From a virus: a stretch of 25,186 bases of DNA. How positions within the stretch are numbered: the first letter of the stretch is position 1; every line of letters begins with the position of its first letter. Position numbers and translations under genes: made by a program. The DNA lies in the IMG/VR virus record IMGVR_UViG_3300043015_002110, positions 1 to 25,186 of that record. One strand, written 5' to 3'. The notes below the pieces were generated by a model. It did no database searches and had not been told where the DNA came from. It was given only the letters and a program-made list of their open reading frames with translations. This document shows, piece by piece, positions 6,949-14,044 of this stretch.

Positions 6949-7169
6949 GAGAAATACTTATCGAGCATATCAAGAACGTCTTGGTATTTTGCCATTTCAA
7001 GGATTTCCTGTTCCATAGCTTCAAACACATCAGGGTGCTCACCAATACCCGCTGGGTTGTTTAAGTATACCTCAACGTTTACCTTATGCTTTTGAATGTG
7101 CCCGTGGGCATGTGCTCTCATACCTTTAATCATTGTTTCTTGTAGTGCGTTATTACGTTCGTCTGTCAT
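6945..7169 (-). CDS. Hypothetical protein (74 residues)
   Basis: The protein begins MTDERNNALQETMIKGM, has a His-rich stretch (AHAHGHIQKHK), and ends in an acidic, probably helical segment (EAMEQEILEMAKYQDVLDMLDKYF). No function is recognised. A GGAGG ribosome site precedes the ATG, nine bases after the large topoisomerase gene ends. Its position in the topoisomerase operon may mean a replication-linked role, but small genes are common fillers in T4-like operons. Confidence 0.72.
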   Translation of the reverse strand: MTDERNNALQETMIKGMRAHAHGHIQKHKVNVEVYLNNPAGIGEHPDVFEAMEQEILEMAKYQDVLDMLDKYFS

Positions 7170-7178
7170 TAGGGCCTC

Positions 7179-8999
7179 CTATGCCATCATATATTGTTTT
7201 CGTAGTTCAGAATTTTTACCAAACATCATTTGAAAAATTGACGCATCATCAACAGTCACGGTGTCGTATTGTGGTTTGTTGATAATGGTATCATACTCTT
7301 CTTCGGTTAATGAACCAAGTCCTTTGATGTAACGATGTTTCCAATTTTTGCCTTCAGCTTTAAATGCTGCGGCTTCCTCGTATGTATAGAACCATTTGAC
7401 TTCACTTCCTTGTGTTGAAATCATAATAGGTGTACGAGTAATTTTAACACGTTTCTCGGTTAATAGCCGTGGCCAAAATTTGTAAAAGAAAGCAATTAGC
7501 AATGGGCTAATGTGTCCGATACCATCGTGGTCAGCATCAGTTAATGTGGCAATGCTTTCATAATTAATGTTGTCCACGCTATTAGGATTATTTATATCCA
7601 AGCCAAGAACAGCAACCAATTCTGACAGTTCTTTGTTTTTCAATACGTCGGCAGGTTTCATATCCCACGTATTCATAATCACACCACGTAACGGGTATGC
7701 ACCAACCTTATTAGCGTCTCGAACCTTCAACAAGAAACCCATTGCCGAATCACCTTCGACGATCTTTAGAGTTGCGGAAGGTTTGTTAGCTGCAATGTGT
7801 TTTGCGACCTTAACTTTGCGCAATCCTTTTTGTGCCAACGTCGCTGCACGTTTATCGGCAGCAATCTTTTTAGCAAGCTGTGCCTCAATAATTGGATCAA
7901 TGATTGAAGGAGTATTAAGAATTTTACGAGCAAAGAATTGAGCATCTTTAATTCCCGCAGCAATTGCGTGATCACGTACGTTACCCATTGGGTTTGTTAA
8001 GCGCTCTTTTGTTTGAGAGTCAAACTTCGGATTTGTGAAGTTTCGAGCAAACATAACAAAGGTAAGACCATTTTTAATAGTCGACTTAACAACCTCAATC
8101 TTGTGCTTGCGCTTAATCATTGTGACCAATTCATCAACCATACCATTAACAACAAAGTCAACGTATGTCCCACCCATTCGAGTATTCACACCATTGATAA
8201 ACGAGTTCGTGCGGAAGCCATCCTCAGATGATGTAATAAAGAATGATAGGTCTTCGGTCTTTTCAACAATAGCATCTATACCAAACAGTTCAGAATATTT
8301 CTTGAGGTTGTTAACCTTAATGCGTTTACGATTGAACGAAAAAGCAATTTCAGGAAATGCCATTTGCAAACTAATAAGACGATCTTCGATTAATGCAACA
8401 GTATCCATTTCTGATAAACTGTCTGCTTCAAACAATTCAAAGTCAGGAATAAACCAAACCTCTGTACCGTTGCCATCTTTAGGAGTATTCTTTTCACGAA
8501 TATCCTCGGCACCGTTCTTACATTCAACTGTAAGCATTGTTCCATTTGACCACGTCTTACCTACAAACTTTGAAGATAAGAAATTGGTTGCAGCTGAACC
8601 GACGCCGTTGGTACCGATCGTAACACGGTTATCGTCAAAGCTTGTACCTGCATTCACACGAGTCCATGCGGCAGTTGCCCGAGCAATTTTACTGTCGGTT
8701 GTCTCGTCATAAACGAGTTCTTGCGGAATACCACGTCCGTTGTCGGATATGGTTACCTTATTATTATCTACAGAAACGTTAATCTTGTTTGCATATTTAA
8801 AATTAGTACGAATTGCTTCGTCAATTGAGTTGTCGAGAATTTCATCGACCATTTTTGATAAAGCAGGAACATACTTTGCAGTTTTCCATTCGCCCATCAC
8901 AAAACGTTCGACCTTCTCCTCGGCACTTGAACCCATATACATGCCAATACGTTCACGAACGTGTTGACGCGCGGTTAAAATTTTAAAGTCTTCACTCAA
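7179..8999 (-). CDS. 39: DNA topoisomerase II large (ATPase) subunit, fused gp39/gp60 type
   Basis: At 606 residues this is the GyrB-like ATPase subunit. The GHKL ATP site shows VDEILDNSIDE (E53, N57), SDNGRGIP (85-92) and GTNGVGSAATNF (129-140). The C-terminal Toprim part shows EGDSA (415-419) and DADHDG (488-493), which bind Mg2+. In T4 this protein is split into gp39 and gp60; here both parts are in one frame. The start is a TTG at 8999 with GGAG eight bases upstream: the nearest ATG upstream hits a stop at once, and the next downstream ATG (codon 20) would cut the conserved N-terminus. It partners gp52. Confidence 0.95.
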   Translation of the reverse strand: MSEDFKILTARQHVRERIGMYMGSSAEEKVERFVMGEWKTAKYVPALSKMVDEILDNSIDEAIRTNFKYANKINVSVDNNKVTISDNGRGIPQELVYDETTDSKIARATAAWTRVNAGTSFDDNRVTIGTNGVGSAATNFLSSKFVGKTWSNGTMLTVECKNGAEDIREKNTPKDGNGTEVWFIPDFELFEADSLSEMDTVALIEDRLISLQMAFPEIAFSFNRKRIKVNNLKKYSELFGIDAIVEKTEDLSFFITSSEDGFRTNSFINGVNTRMGGTYVDFVVNGMVDELVTMIKRKHKIEVVKSTIKNGLTFVMFARNFTNPKFDSQTKERLTNPMGNVRDHAIAAGIKDAQFFARKILNTPSIIDPIIEAQLAKKIAADKRAATLAQKGLRKVKVAKHIAANKPSATLKIVEGDSAMGFLLKVRDANKVGAYPLRGVIMNTWDMKPADVLKNKELSELVAVLGLDINNPNSVDNINYESIATLTDADHDGIGHISPLLIAFFYKFWPRLLTEKRVKITRTPIMISTQGSEVKWFYTYEEAAAFKAEGKNWKHRYIKGLGSLTEEEYDTIINKPQYDTVTVDDASIFQMMFGKNSELRKQYMMA

Positions 9000-9031
9000 G
9001 ATTTGTTCTCCATTGAGATAATTATTAAACC

Positions 9032-9060
9032 ATTCTATACCAGTTTTTCGGATATGTCAA
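9032..9060 (-). promoter_or_regulatory. Sigma70-type early promoter directly before gene 39
   Basis: Minus-strand TTGACA (9060-9055), 17 bases, TAGAAT (9037-9032). It is one of two tandem minus-strand promoters before the topoisomerase gene. Confidence 0.85.
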
Positions 9061-9063
9061 TAG

Positions 9064-9138
9064 TTAAATTTGACCGATCCAATGAGTACAATCGTCACAG
9101 GGATCATCGAACGCTATACATCGATAGTCGTCTGTCAT
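9064..9138 (-). CDS. Possible micro-protein with Cys motif (24 residues)
   Basis: A 24-codon frame lies between the two tandem minus-strand promoters. It starts at ATG 9138 with AAGGTAG about eight bases upstream and ends in TAA at 9064, just before the next TTGACA. The product starts MTDDYRC and includes DPCDDCTHW, a possible metal-binding CxxCxH. Without it, the gap between the promoters has no visible purpose. It is too short for composition to prove coding. Confidence 0.4.
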   Translation of the reverse strand: MTDDYRCIAFDDPCDDCTHWIGQI

Positions 9139-9169
9139 TTTTTGTCTACCTTTTGGTAATGTTGTTCAG

Positions 9170-9181
9170 TATTTATAAATA
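9170..9181. promoter_or_regulatory. Palindromic bidirectional late-promoter box
   Basis: TATTTATAAATA is its own reverse complement and contains the T4 late box TATAAATA on both strands (plus 9174-9181, minus 9177-9170). The plus-strand copy lies 43 bases before the tail-tube-like gene; the minus-strand copy points to the micro-ORF and gene 39. Late boxes are read by RNA polymerase carrying gp55, which is encoded at 12477. Confidence 0.65.
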
Positions 9182-9182
9182 T

Positions 9183-9211
9183 ATACTAATACAGAATGAA
9201 GTATATGTCAA
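9183..9211 (-). promoter_or_regulatory. Distal sigma70-type early promoter before gene 39
   Basis: Minus-strand TTGACA (9211-9206), 17 bases, TAGTAT (9188-9183). It reads through the 24-codon frame toward gene 39. Its -10 box is two bases from the palindromic late box, so early and late polymerase forms would compete. Confidence 0.8.
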
Positions 9212-9223
9212 TAGGAAAATGAT

Positions 9224-9709
9224 ATGATTACGAATTATTTAGCACCAACGTCATTTGTTGTTACGGTTTCTAGGATGCCAAACGTTGAATTTTTTACTCA
9301 ACGTGCGTCTATACCTGCATTAACAATGAACCCTGTTTCTGTGCAGTCACCGATTACAACTTTATATGGTACTGGCGACCGTATATCGTATGCGGACTTT
9401 GATCTAGGATTCATTGTTGACGAACGCATGAATAATTACCTTGAAATCCTTCGTTGGATTGAAGGCCTAGGTTCTCCAGAATCAACTGACCAATACAAAA
9501 ATCTTGAAGGTACAAAAGACGGTACTGTATCTGATATATCTGTTGTCATACATAACAGCCACAAAAACCCGTCTATTAAAATGACCTTAAAGAACTGCTT
9601 CCCAGTATCTTTGTCTTCAATCAACTTGAGTGTTGCAGCATCAGATATTCAATATCCCGAGGCAACAGCAACATTTAGATACGATACGTTTGAGATTGAG
9701 CAAATTTAA
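9224..9709 (+). CDS. gp19-like tail tube family protein
   Basis: The 161-residue protein resembles the T4 gp19 tail-tube family. It opens MITNYLAPTSFVVTVSRMPN, followed by FFTQRASIPALTMNP, GDRISYADFDLGFIVDE, NYLEILRWIEGLGSPES and, late, TLKNCFPVSLSSI. These are the alternating strand and turn blocks I associate with tube proteins that stack into hexameric rings. It is shorter than but comparable to gp19 (163 residues in T4). A single tail gene at the edge of a replication cluster suggests a paralogue of the main tube gene, or a tail-completion or baseplate-tube component. An AGGA ribosome site precedes ATG 9224, and a late box (9174-9181) fits structural-gene timing. Confidence 0.75.
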   Translation: MITNYLAPTSFVVTVSRMPNVEFFTQRASIPALTMNPVSVQSPITTLYGTGDRISYADFDLGFIVDERMNNYLEILRWIEGLGSPESTDQYKNLEGTKDGTVSDISVVIHNSHKNPSIKMTLKNCFPVSLSSINLSVAASDIQYPEATATFRYDTFEIEQI

Positions 9710-9712
9710 CTA

Positions 9713-9741
9713 TTGACATTTACGTCGAACTGTTGTAGAAT
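9713..9741 (+). promoter_or_regulatory. Sigma70-type early promoter for uvsY
   Basis: TTGACA (9713-9718), 17 bases, TAGAAT (9736-9741). It begins four bases after the stop of the tail-tube-like gene and separates late-type from early-type expression. Confidence 0.87.
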
Positions 9742-9773
9742 AGATTATAAAATGTTTAATTGAGAAGGCTGTT

Positions 9774-10211
9774 ATGAGCACAGACGATATATCCGAAATC
9801 TGGTCAAAAGACTGTAAAATTGACGAAACAAACCTTGGTCGAGAATCCCAACGCATTCCTGAGCTACACGCAAAGTACTACTCTCTATTTTATAAAGAGG
9901 CATTGCGTGTTAAAAAATTAAAGCACGATTACAAAGAGCTTGAACACGCAAAGCGTGAGTTCTATGACGGCAGTATGGCTGAGGAAGATCTACGGGATCG
10001 AGGTTGGAAACCCTTTCAAAAGAAAGTCCTTCGGAACGACCTTGACAAATACATTCAGCAGGATCAAGAAATCATCAACCTTAGTCTCAAAATTGACTAC
10101 CATTCAACGCGTGCTCACTTTCTTGAGGATATCGTTAAGACAGTTCATTCACGCAACTTTATTATCAAGAACATGATTGATATTATGAAATTTCAAGCTG
10201 GTGACTATTGA
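9774..10211 (+). CDS. uvsY: UvsY recombination mediator
   Basis: The 145-residue protein matches T4 UvsY (137 residues) in length, in its charged helical middle and best in its C-terminus, where SRNFIIKNMIDIMKFQAGDY parallels the T4 ending SRGFAIKHIQDMRAFEAGK. UvsY loads the recombinase UvsX onto single-stranded DNA covered by gp32 and is essential for recombination-dependent replication. UvsX and gp32 are not in this window. The gene has its own early promoter and a GAGAAGG ribosome site. Its stop TGA directly touches a TATAAATA late box serving uvsW. Confidence 0.85.
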   Translation: MSTDDISEIWSKDCKIDETNLGRESQRIPELHAKYYSLFYKEALRVKKLKHDYKELEHAKREFYDGSMAEEDLRDRGWKPFQKKVLRNDLDKYIQQDQEIINLSLKIDYHSTRAHFLEDIVKTVHSRNFIIKNMIDIMKFQAGDY

Positions 10212-10219
10212 TATAAATA
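10212..10219 (+). promoter_or_regulatory. T4-type late promoter for uvsW
   Basis: A perfect TATAAATA begins at the base after the uvsY stop and about 38 bases before the uvsW ATG. In T4, uvsW is also expressed late. Confidence 0.75.
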
Positions 10220-10256
10220 ATGGTATACATTGCTATACTATTGGAGTTTTTATACA

Positions 10257-11744
10257 ATGGAACGTGTGAACGTCGAACCTATCAATGCAGTACATATGAA
10301 AATTGATGCCGATTCTGGTACAAAAATGGAACTGCAAAGTTATTTTTCCTTCCGACCTACAGGATACCAATTTGTACCCGCGTACAAAAATCGTGTATGG
10401 GATGGTTGGGTTCGACTCTTTTCCCCTTTACGACCTGTACTATATGTAGGCTTATTACCTTACCTTACAAAATTCTGTGAGGATCGTGGATATGAGTTAA
10501 ACGTTGGTGGCGACATGTACGCCGAGGAAAATGTTCCTGACAACTATGGGTATGAAATTGCCGAGGAGATCGGTTGCAAATTTCAGCCACGCGATTATCA
10601 AAACGAATATGTTGTTAATGCTATCCGCAAGAACCGTTCGTTATCTTTGTCTCCAACTTCATCGGGCAAATCGTTAATAATTTACTTAATTCAACAACAT
10701 TACTATCAAGCTTATGGGCACAGAACACTTATTATTGTACCAACGATATCTCTGGTACACCAAATGGCTGGAGACTTTATCGACTACGGGTGCACCGACG
10801 AAATCTATAAAATTCAAGGTGGCGTGGATAAGAATACAGATTCTCCGATTGTCATTTCAACGTGGCAATCACTGATTAAACAGCCGAAGGATTGGTTCGA
10901 CCAATTCAGAGTTGTTCTAGGAGATGAAGCGCACCAATTCCAAGCAAAGTCATTGCAAAAGATTATGGATGCGTTGGTCAATTGTCAATACCGCCACGGA
11001 TTCACTGGTACTCTCAAATCTGACGAAAGTAAAACTCACCGCCTTGTACTCGAAGGGTGTTTTGGTGAAGTTAAACGATACGTAACCACGAAGGATCTAA
11101 TGGATTCAGGTACTGTTGCTGATTTTAAAGTAAAGGCAATCGTGCTTGGATATGAAGATGGAATTAAAAAGGAATTTCGCAAGGCATTCAAAAAGATTGC
11201 CGAACCATCAAAGAAGTATCCTGCTGAAAGAGAATTCCTAATCAATAACCACAAAAGAAACATTTTCATTCGTAATTTGTTGTGGTCTCTTGAAGGTCAA
11301 AACAACCTGGTCTTGTTTGATCTGGTTGAGAAACATGGTAAGGTATTAGAACCTTTGCTTCGCAAAGACGATCGTCAACTACATTTTATATATGGAGGCA
11401 CTAAAGGCGATGAACGAGAACGGATACGAAACTTGGTTGAGAATGATCCAATCAAACAGCATGATATACTTGCATCTTATGGCGTGTTTTCAACGGGTGT
11501 GAACCTTAAGAAACTCGATAACGTAATCTTTGCTTCAGGATCTAAATCTGAAATTAAAGTACTACAATCAATCGGTCGAGCACTACGTAAAGGAAATGAT
11601 GCCGACAAGGCAACTCTATATGACATTACTGATGACCTATCGCATGGATCTTTTGAAAACTATACTCTTAAACATTTTAAGAAACGGATCGAGATCTACG
11701 GCTCTGAACAGTTTGCCTTCAAAATCTACAACGTTAATATCTAA
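10257..11744 (+). CDS. uvsW: UvsW DNA/RNA helicase (superfamily 2)
   Basis: The chosen ATG at 10257 gives 495 residues (T4 UvsW has 503); nine upstream codons in frame lack support. An N-terminal domain precedes the helicase core. Motif I is PTSSGKSLI (about 132-141), motif II is DEAH (about 224-227), motif III-like GFTGTL follows, and near the C-terminus QSIGRALRKG is motif VI. UvsW unwinds R-loops and branched recombination intermediates and is needed to shift T4 from origin-dependent to recombination-dependent replication. A late box lies upstream. An antisense-facing promoter lies just past the 3' end (11770-11797). Confidence 0.93.
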   Translation: MERVNVEPINAVHMKIDADSGTKMELQSYFSFRPTGYQFVPAYKNRVWDGWVRLFSPLRPVLYVGLLPYLTKFCEDRGYELNVGGDMYAEENVPDNYGYEIAEEIGCKFQPRDYQNEYVVNAIRKNRSLSLSPTSSGKSLIIYLIQQHYYQAYGHRTLIIVPTISLVHQMAGDFIDYGCTDEIYKIQGGVDKNTDSPIVISTWQSLIKQPKDWFDQFRVVLGDEAHQFQAKSLQKIMDALVNCQYRHGFTGTLKSDESKTHRLVLEGCFGEVKRYVTTKDLMDSGTVADFKVKAIVLGYEDGIKKEFRKAFKKIAEPSKKYPAEREFLINNHKRNIFIRNLLWSLEGQNNLVLFDLVEKHGKVLEPLLRKDDRQLHFIYGGTKGDERERIRNLVENDPIKQHDILASYGVFSTGVNLKKLDNVIFASGSKSEIKVLQSIGRALRKGNDADKATLYDITDDLSHGSFENYTLKHFKKRIEIYGSEQFAFKIYNVNI

Positions 11745-11769
11745 TATTGTTTTGTTGTTGATAAATCAA

Positions 11770-11797
11770 ATTATAACCTAGTTGAAAGATATGTCAA
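11770..11797 (-). promoter_or_regulatory. Promoter facing backward into uvsW (antisense)
   Basis: On the minus strand an A-tract precedes TTGACA (11797-11792), then 16 bases, then a perfect TATAAT (11775-11770). Transcription would run leftward into the uvsW 3' end. I see no minus-strand gene there, so the product would be an antisense RNA. Confidence 0.6.
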
Positions 11798-11825
11798 TGG
11801 TTTTTTTCAGTTAAAGGAGAAAAAG

Positions 11826-12431
11826 TTGTTTATTGATTTTGGTGCAGGGTATGACATGTCTGCTATTCGTAATAAATTCAAACACATACCAGAATTTGAG
11901 CAGCTGATTGCAATTGATAGACGACCTGATTTTCCTTCACAATTTCCTGAATTCTTTGAGTTGATGGATAAACATTATGTAAAAATTGATAATATGTGGA
12001 TCAAGAAGACAGACCCAGGATTCAAGTTCTATGATTGCTACATACAAGACGATATACGCAATGACATCGAAGTCCTTGAACTTGCTGATAACTGGAGATG
12101 CGTATCAACTCTTGAACACGTGTACGATGCGGAGGTTGAAGACTTTATGAAAGGTCTTATATCAAAGATTCACCAATCGTCAAATGGATATATTCACATT
12201 GATTTGACTGACCACCGCAAATACCCGCCAGATCCTGACGATTGTTTTTATCATTATGAAAACGAACAATACGGCAGGCAAAAAGGAAAATACTATACTG
12301 GGTTGTATTTAAACAGAATTCGCAAACAAGAATGGGTTGATATGCTTAGCCAATGGTTTACGTATACTCCCACCAGTAATGATGATCACATGTCGCTATC
12401 CTGGAAAAATGTTCGATTAAAAAACTATTGA
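11826..12431 (+). CDS. SAM-dependent methyltransferase-like protein
   Basis: The 201-residue protein starts at a TTG with AAGGAG six bases upstream; the next ATG would remove the best motif. It opens directly with DFGAGYD, resembling class I methyltransferase motif I (D/E-x-G-x-G). AIDRRPDF may be the acidic strand-2 end, and CVSTLEHVYDAEVEDF resembles the post-motif II SxLEHVxD of small-molecule methyltransferases. Substrate is unknown. The fold begins unusually close to the N-terminus, so a partner or a shortened fold is possible. The gene lies between uvsW and late sigma gene 55. Its TGA stop lies inside the TTGACA of the gene 55 promoter. Confidence 0.6.
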   Translation: MFIDFGAGYDMSAIRNKFKHIPEFEQLIAIDRRPDFPSQFPEFFELMDKHYVKIDNMWIKKTDPGFKFYDCYIQDDIRNDIEVLELADNWRCVSTLEHVYDAEVEDFMKGLISKIHQSSNGYIHIDLTDHRKYPPDPDDCFYHYENEQYGRQKGKYYTGLYLNRIRKQEWVDMLSQWFTYTPTSNDDHMSLSWKNVRLKNY

Positions 12432-12455
12432 CATTTATCAAATATTGGATATTAT
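12428..12455 (+). promoter_or_regulatory. Sigma70-type early promoter for genes 55-47-46
   Basis: The A-tract AAAAAACTA precedes TTGACA (12428-12433), then 16 bases, then TATTAT (12450-12455). The upstream gene's TGA stop (12429-12431) is within TTGACA. An AAAGGAGG ribosome site follows before the gene 55 ATG. Confidence 0.83.
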
Positions 12456-12476
12456 TAAATAAAGGAGGTACTTTAT

Positions 12477-12986
12477 ATGGCACGCAAACGTAACTATGTT
12501 AACAACAAAGACTTCCTGGACGCACTGATTGTGTACCAAGCCAATTGTCGAGAAGCAGAGGATGCTGGTGAAAAAACTCCTCGTGTTCCTGACTATATTG
12601 GTGAATGCATATATAAGATCGCAACCAGGTTAGCAACTAAACCAAACTTTTCAGGATATTCCTACAAAGAAGATATGATCTCAGACGGCATTGAAAACTG
12701 TCTACAATATATCCACAACTTTAATCCTGAGAAATCTCAAAACCCATTTGCTTACTTTACTCAGATTATTTGGTATGCATTCCTACGCCGTATCGCCAAG
12801 GAAAAGAAACAGATGTACATTCGTTACAAGTCATCACAACAGATGATTGCTCAAGGTAACACGTATGATACGATGGCGGGTGAAGAAATTCAGCTAAACC
12901 TTTCGCTCAACGCAGATTACATCAACGATTTTATTACTGACTTCGAAGCAAAGCTTGCGAAGGATAAGGCGAAAAATACTAAATGA
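12477..12986 (+). CDS. 55: Late-transcription sigma factor (gp55)
   Basis: The 169-residue protein is a divergent sigma factor of the T4 gp55 type (T4: 185 residues). The sigma region 2-like core is visible as LATKPNFSGYSYKEDMISDGIENCLQYIHNFNP-type sequence followed by NPFAYFTQIIWYAFLRRIAKEKKQ, the helix that binds core polymerase and melts the late box. It redirects host RNA polymerase to TATAAATA promoters, three of which are visible in this window. A strong AGGAGG ribosome site precedes ATG 12477. The stop overlaps the start of gene 47 (ATGA), making 55-47-46 a tight operon. Confidence 0.92.
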   Translation: MARKRNYVNNKDFLDALIVYQANCREAEDAGEKTPRVPDYIGECIYKIATRLATKPNFSGYSYKEDMISDGIENCLQYIHNFNPEKSQNPFAYFTQIIWYAFLRRIAKEKKQMYIRYKSSQQMIAQGNTYDTMAGEEIQLNLSLNADYINDFITDFEAKLAKDKAKNTK

Positions 12987-14044
12987 AAATAGCAATTGTA
13001 ACTGACATGCATATAGGAGTGCGTGGTGACTCGCAGATATTTGCCGACCATCAAGAAAGATTCTTTAAGGAAGTATTCTTCCCGTATTTGGACGAACATG
13101 GCATTAAGACTGTATTTGATCTTGGTGACACTTTTGATCGTCGTAAGTACATTAACTACGTTTCTTTAAAGCGTGGTAAGGAATTCTTTTTTGACCAAAT
13201 GGAAAAGCGCGGTATCGAGTACCACGCACTCGTAGGTAATCACACTACCTATTATACAAACACAAACGAAGTAAACAGCATGGATCTGTTGCTTCGAGAA
13301 TATTCAAACTTTCATATTTACGAAGACCAAGCAAAAGAGTTGACATTTGGGTCAACTAAGTTTATAATGGTACCGTGGATCAATAAAACAAACGCCGAAG
13401 GGATCTTTGAGCAGATTGAGTCTTCGGACGCAAATGTTCTCGCAGGACACCTTGAGGTTAAAGGTTTTGAAATGATGCGCGGACAACTTTGTACTCACGG
13501 CGTTGATATGAAAAGGTTTGGTCAATTTGAACAGGTTTGGTCTGGTCATTTTCACCACCCTTCTCATCATAGCAACATTCGGTATCTTGGCGCACCTTAT
13601 GAAATGACTTGGTCAGATTATCAAGGTCGTCGTGGTTTCCACGTATTTGATACTGAAACGAGAGAATTGGAAAACATTCAAAACCCTTTCCAAATTTTCC
13701 ACAAGATTGAGTATGATGATGCAGATATGACCATTGAGGATGTGGCACGACTTGATACCACAAACATTAAAGATGCTTATATTAAAGTAATCGTTAAGAA
13801 CCGTACTAACCCATATATCCATGACTTATTTTTGAATAGGTTAGCAAGTGAAGGCGCAGCAGACGTCAAATCAATTGAGGATACGTTAAACTTTGAAGGC
13901 GAAGGTGTTGAAGATATTCTCGATGAGACCAAGGATACTAAGGAAATCCTGCACGGTTATATCGACTCTCTTGATACCAAAGCAAATAAGGTTAGTATTA
14001 AAACTGTGATTGATGAATTATATAATGAGGCCTTGAGCGTATAA
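12983..14044 (+). CDS. 47: Recombination nuclease subunit gp47 (Mre11/SbcD-like)
   Basis: The 353-residue protein (T4 gp47: 339) has the calcineurin-like phosphoesterase motifs in order: TDMHIG (D8, H10), DLGDTFDRR, GNHTTYY, AGHLEVKG and SGHFHHP. These bind two metal ions. With gp46 it forms the Mre11-Rad50-type complex that resects double-strand ends to make 3' tails for strand invasion. The C-terminal part (about 230-353) is acidic and probably binds gp46. It overlaps gene 55 by four bases and is followed immediately by gene 46. Confidence 0.94.
   Translation: MKIAIVTDMHIGVRGDSQIFADHQERFFKEVFFPYLDEHGIKTVFDLGDTFDRRKYINYVSLKRGKEFFFDQMEKRGIEYHALVGNHTTYYTNTNEVNSMDLLLREYSNFHIYEDQAKELTFGSTKFIMVPWINKTNAEGIFEQIESSDANVLAGHLEVKGFEMMRGQLCTHGVDMKRFGQFEQVWSGHFHHPSHHSNIRYLGAPYEMTWSDYQGRRGFHVFDTETRELENIQNPFQIFHKIEYDDADMTIEDVARLDTTNIKDAYIKVIVKNRTNPYIHDLFLNRLASEGAADVKSIEDTLNFEGEGVEDILDETKDTKEILHGYIDSLDTKANKVSIKTVIDELYNEALSV

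Noticed and set aside
7589-7596. TATTTATA, a minus-strand late-promoter box
   Set aside because: It is inside the gene 39 coding sequence and points to no nearby gene start; likely chance in AT-rich DNA.
8035-8712. A 225-codon open frame on the plus strand
   Set aside because: It is antisense to the strongly conserved ATPase region of the topoisomerase gene, has no ribosome site and gives low-complexity Ser/Thr/Leu-rich protein; a shadow frame.
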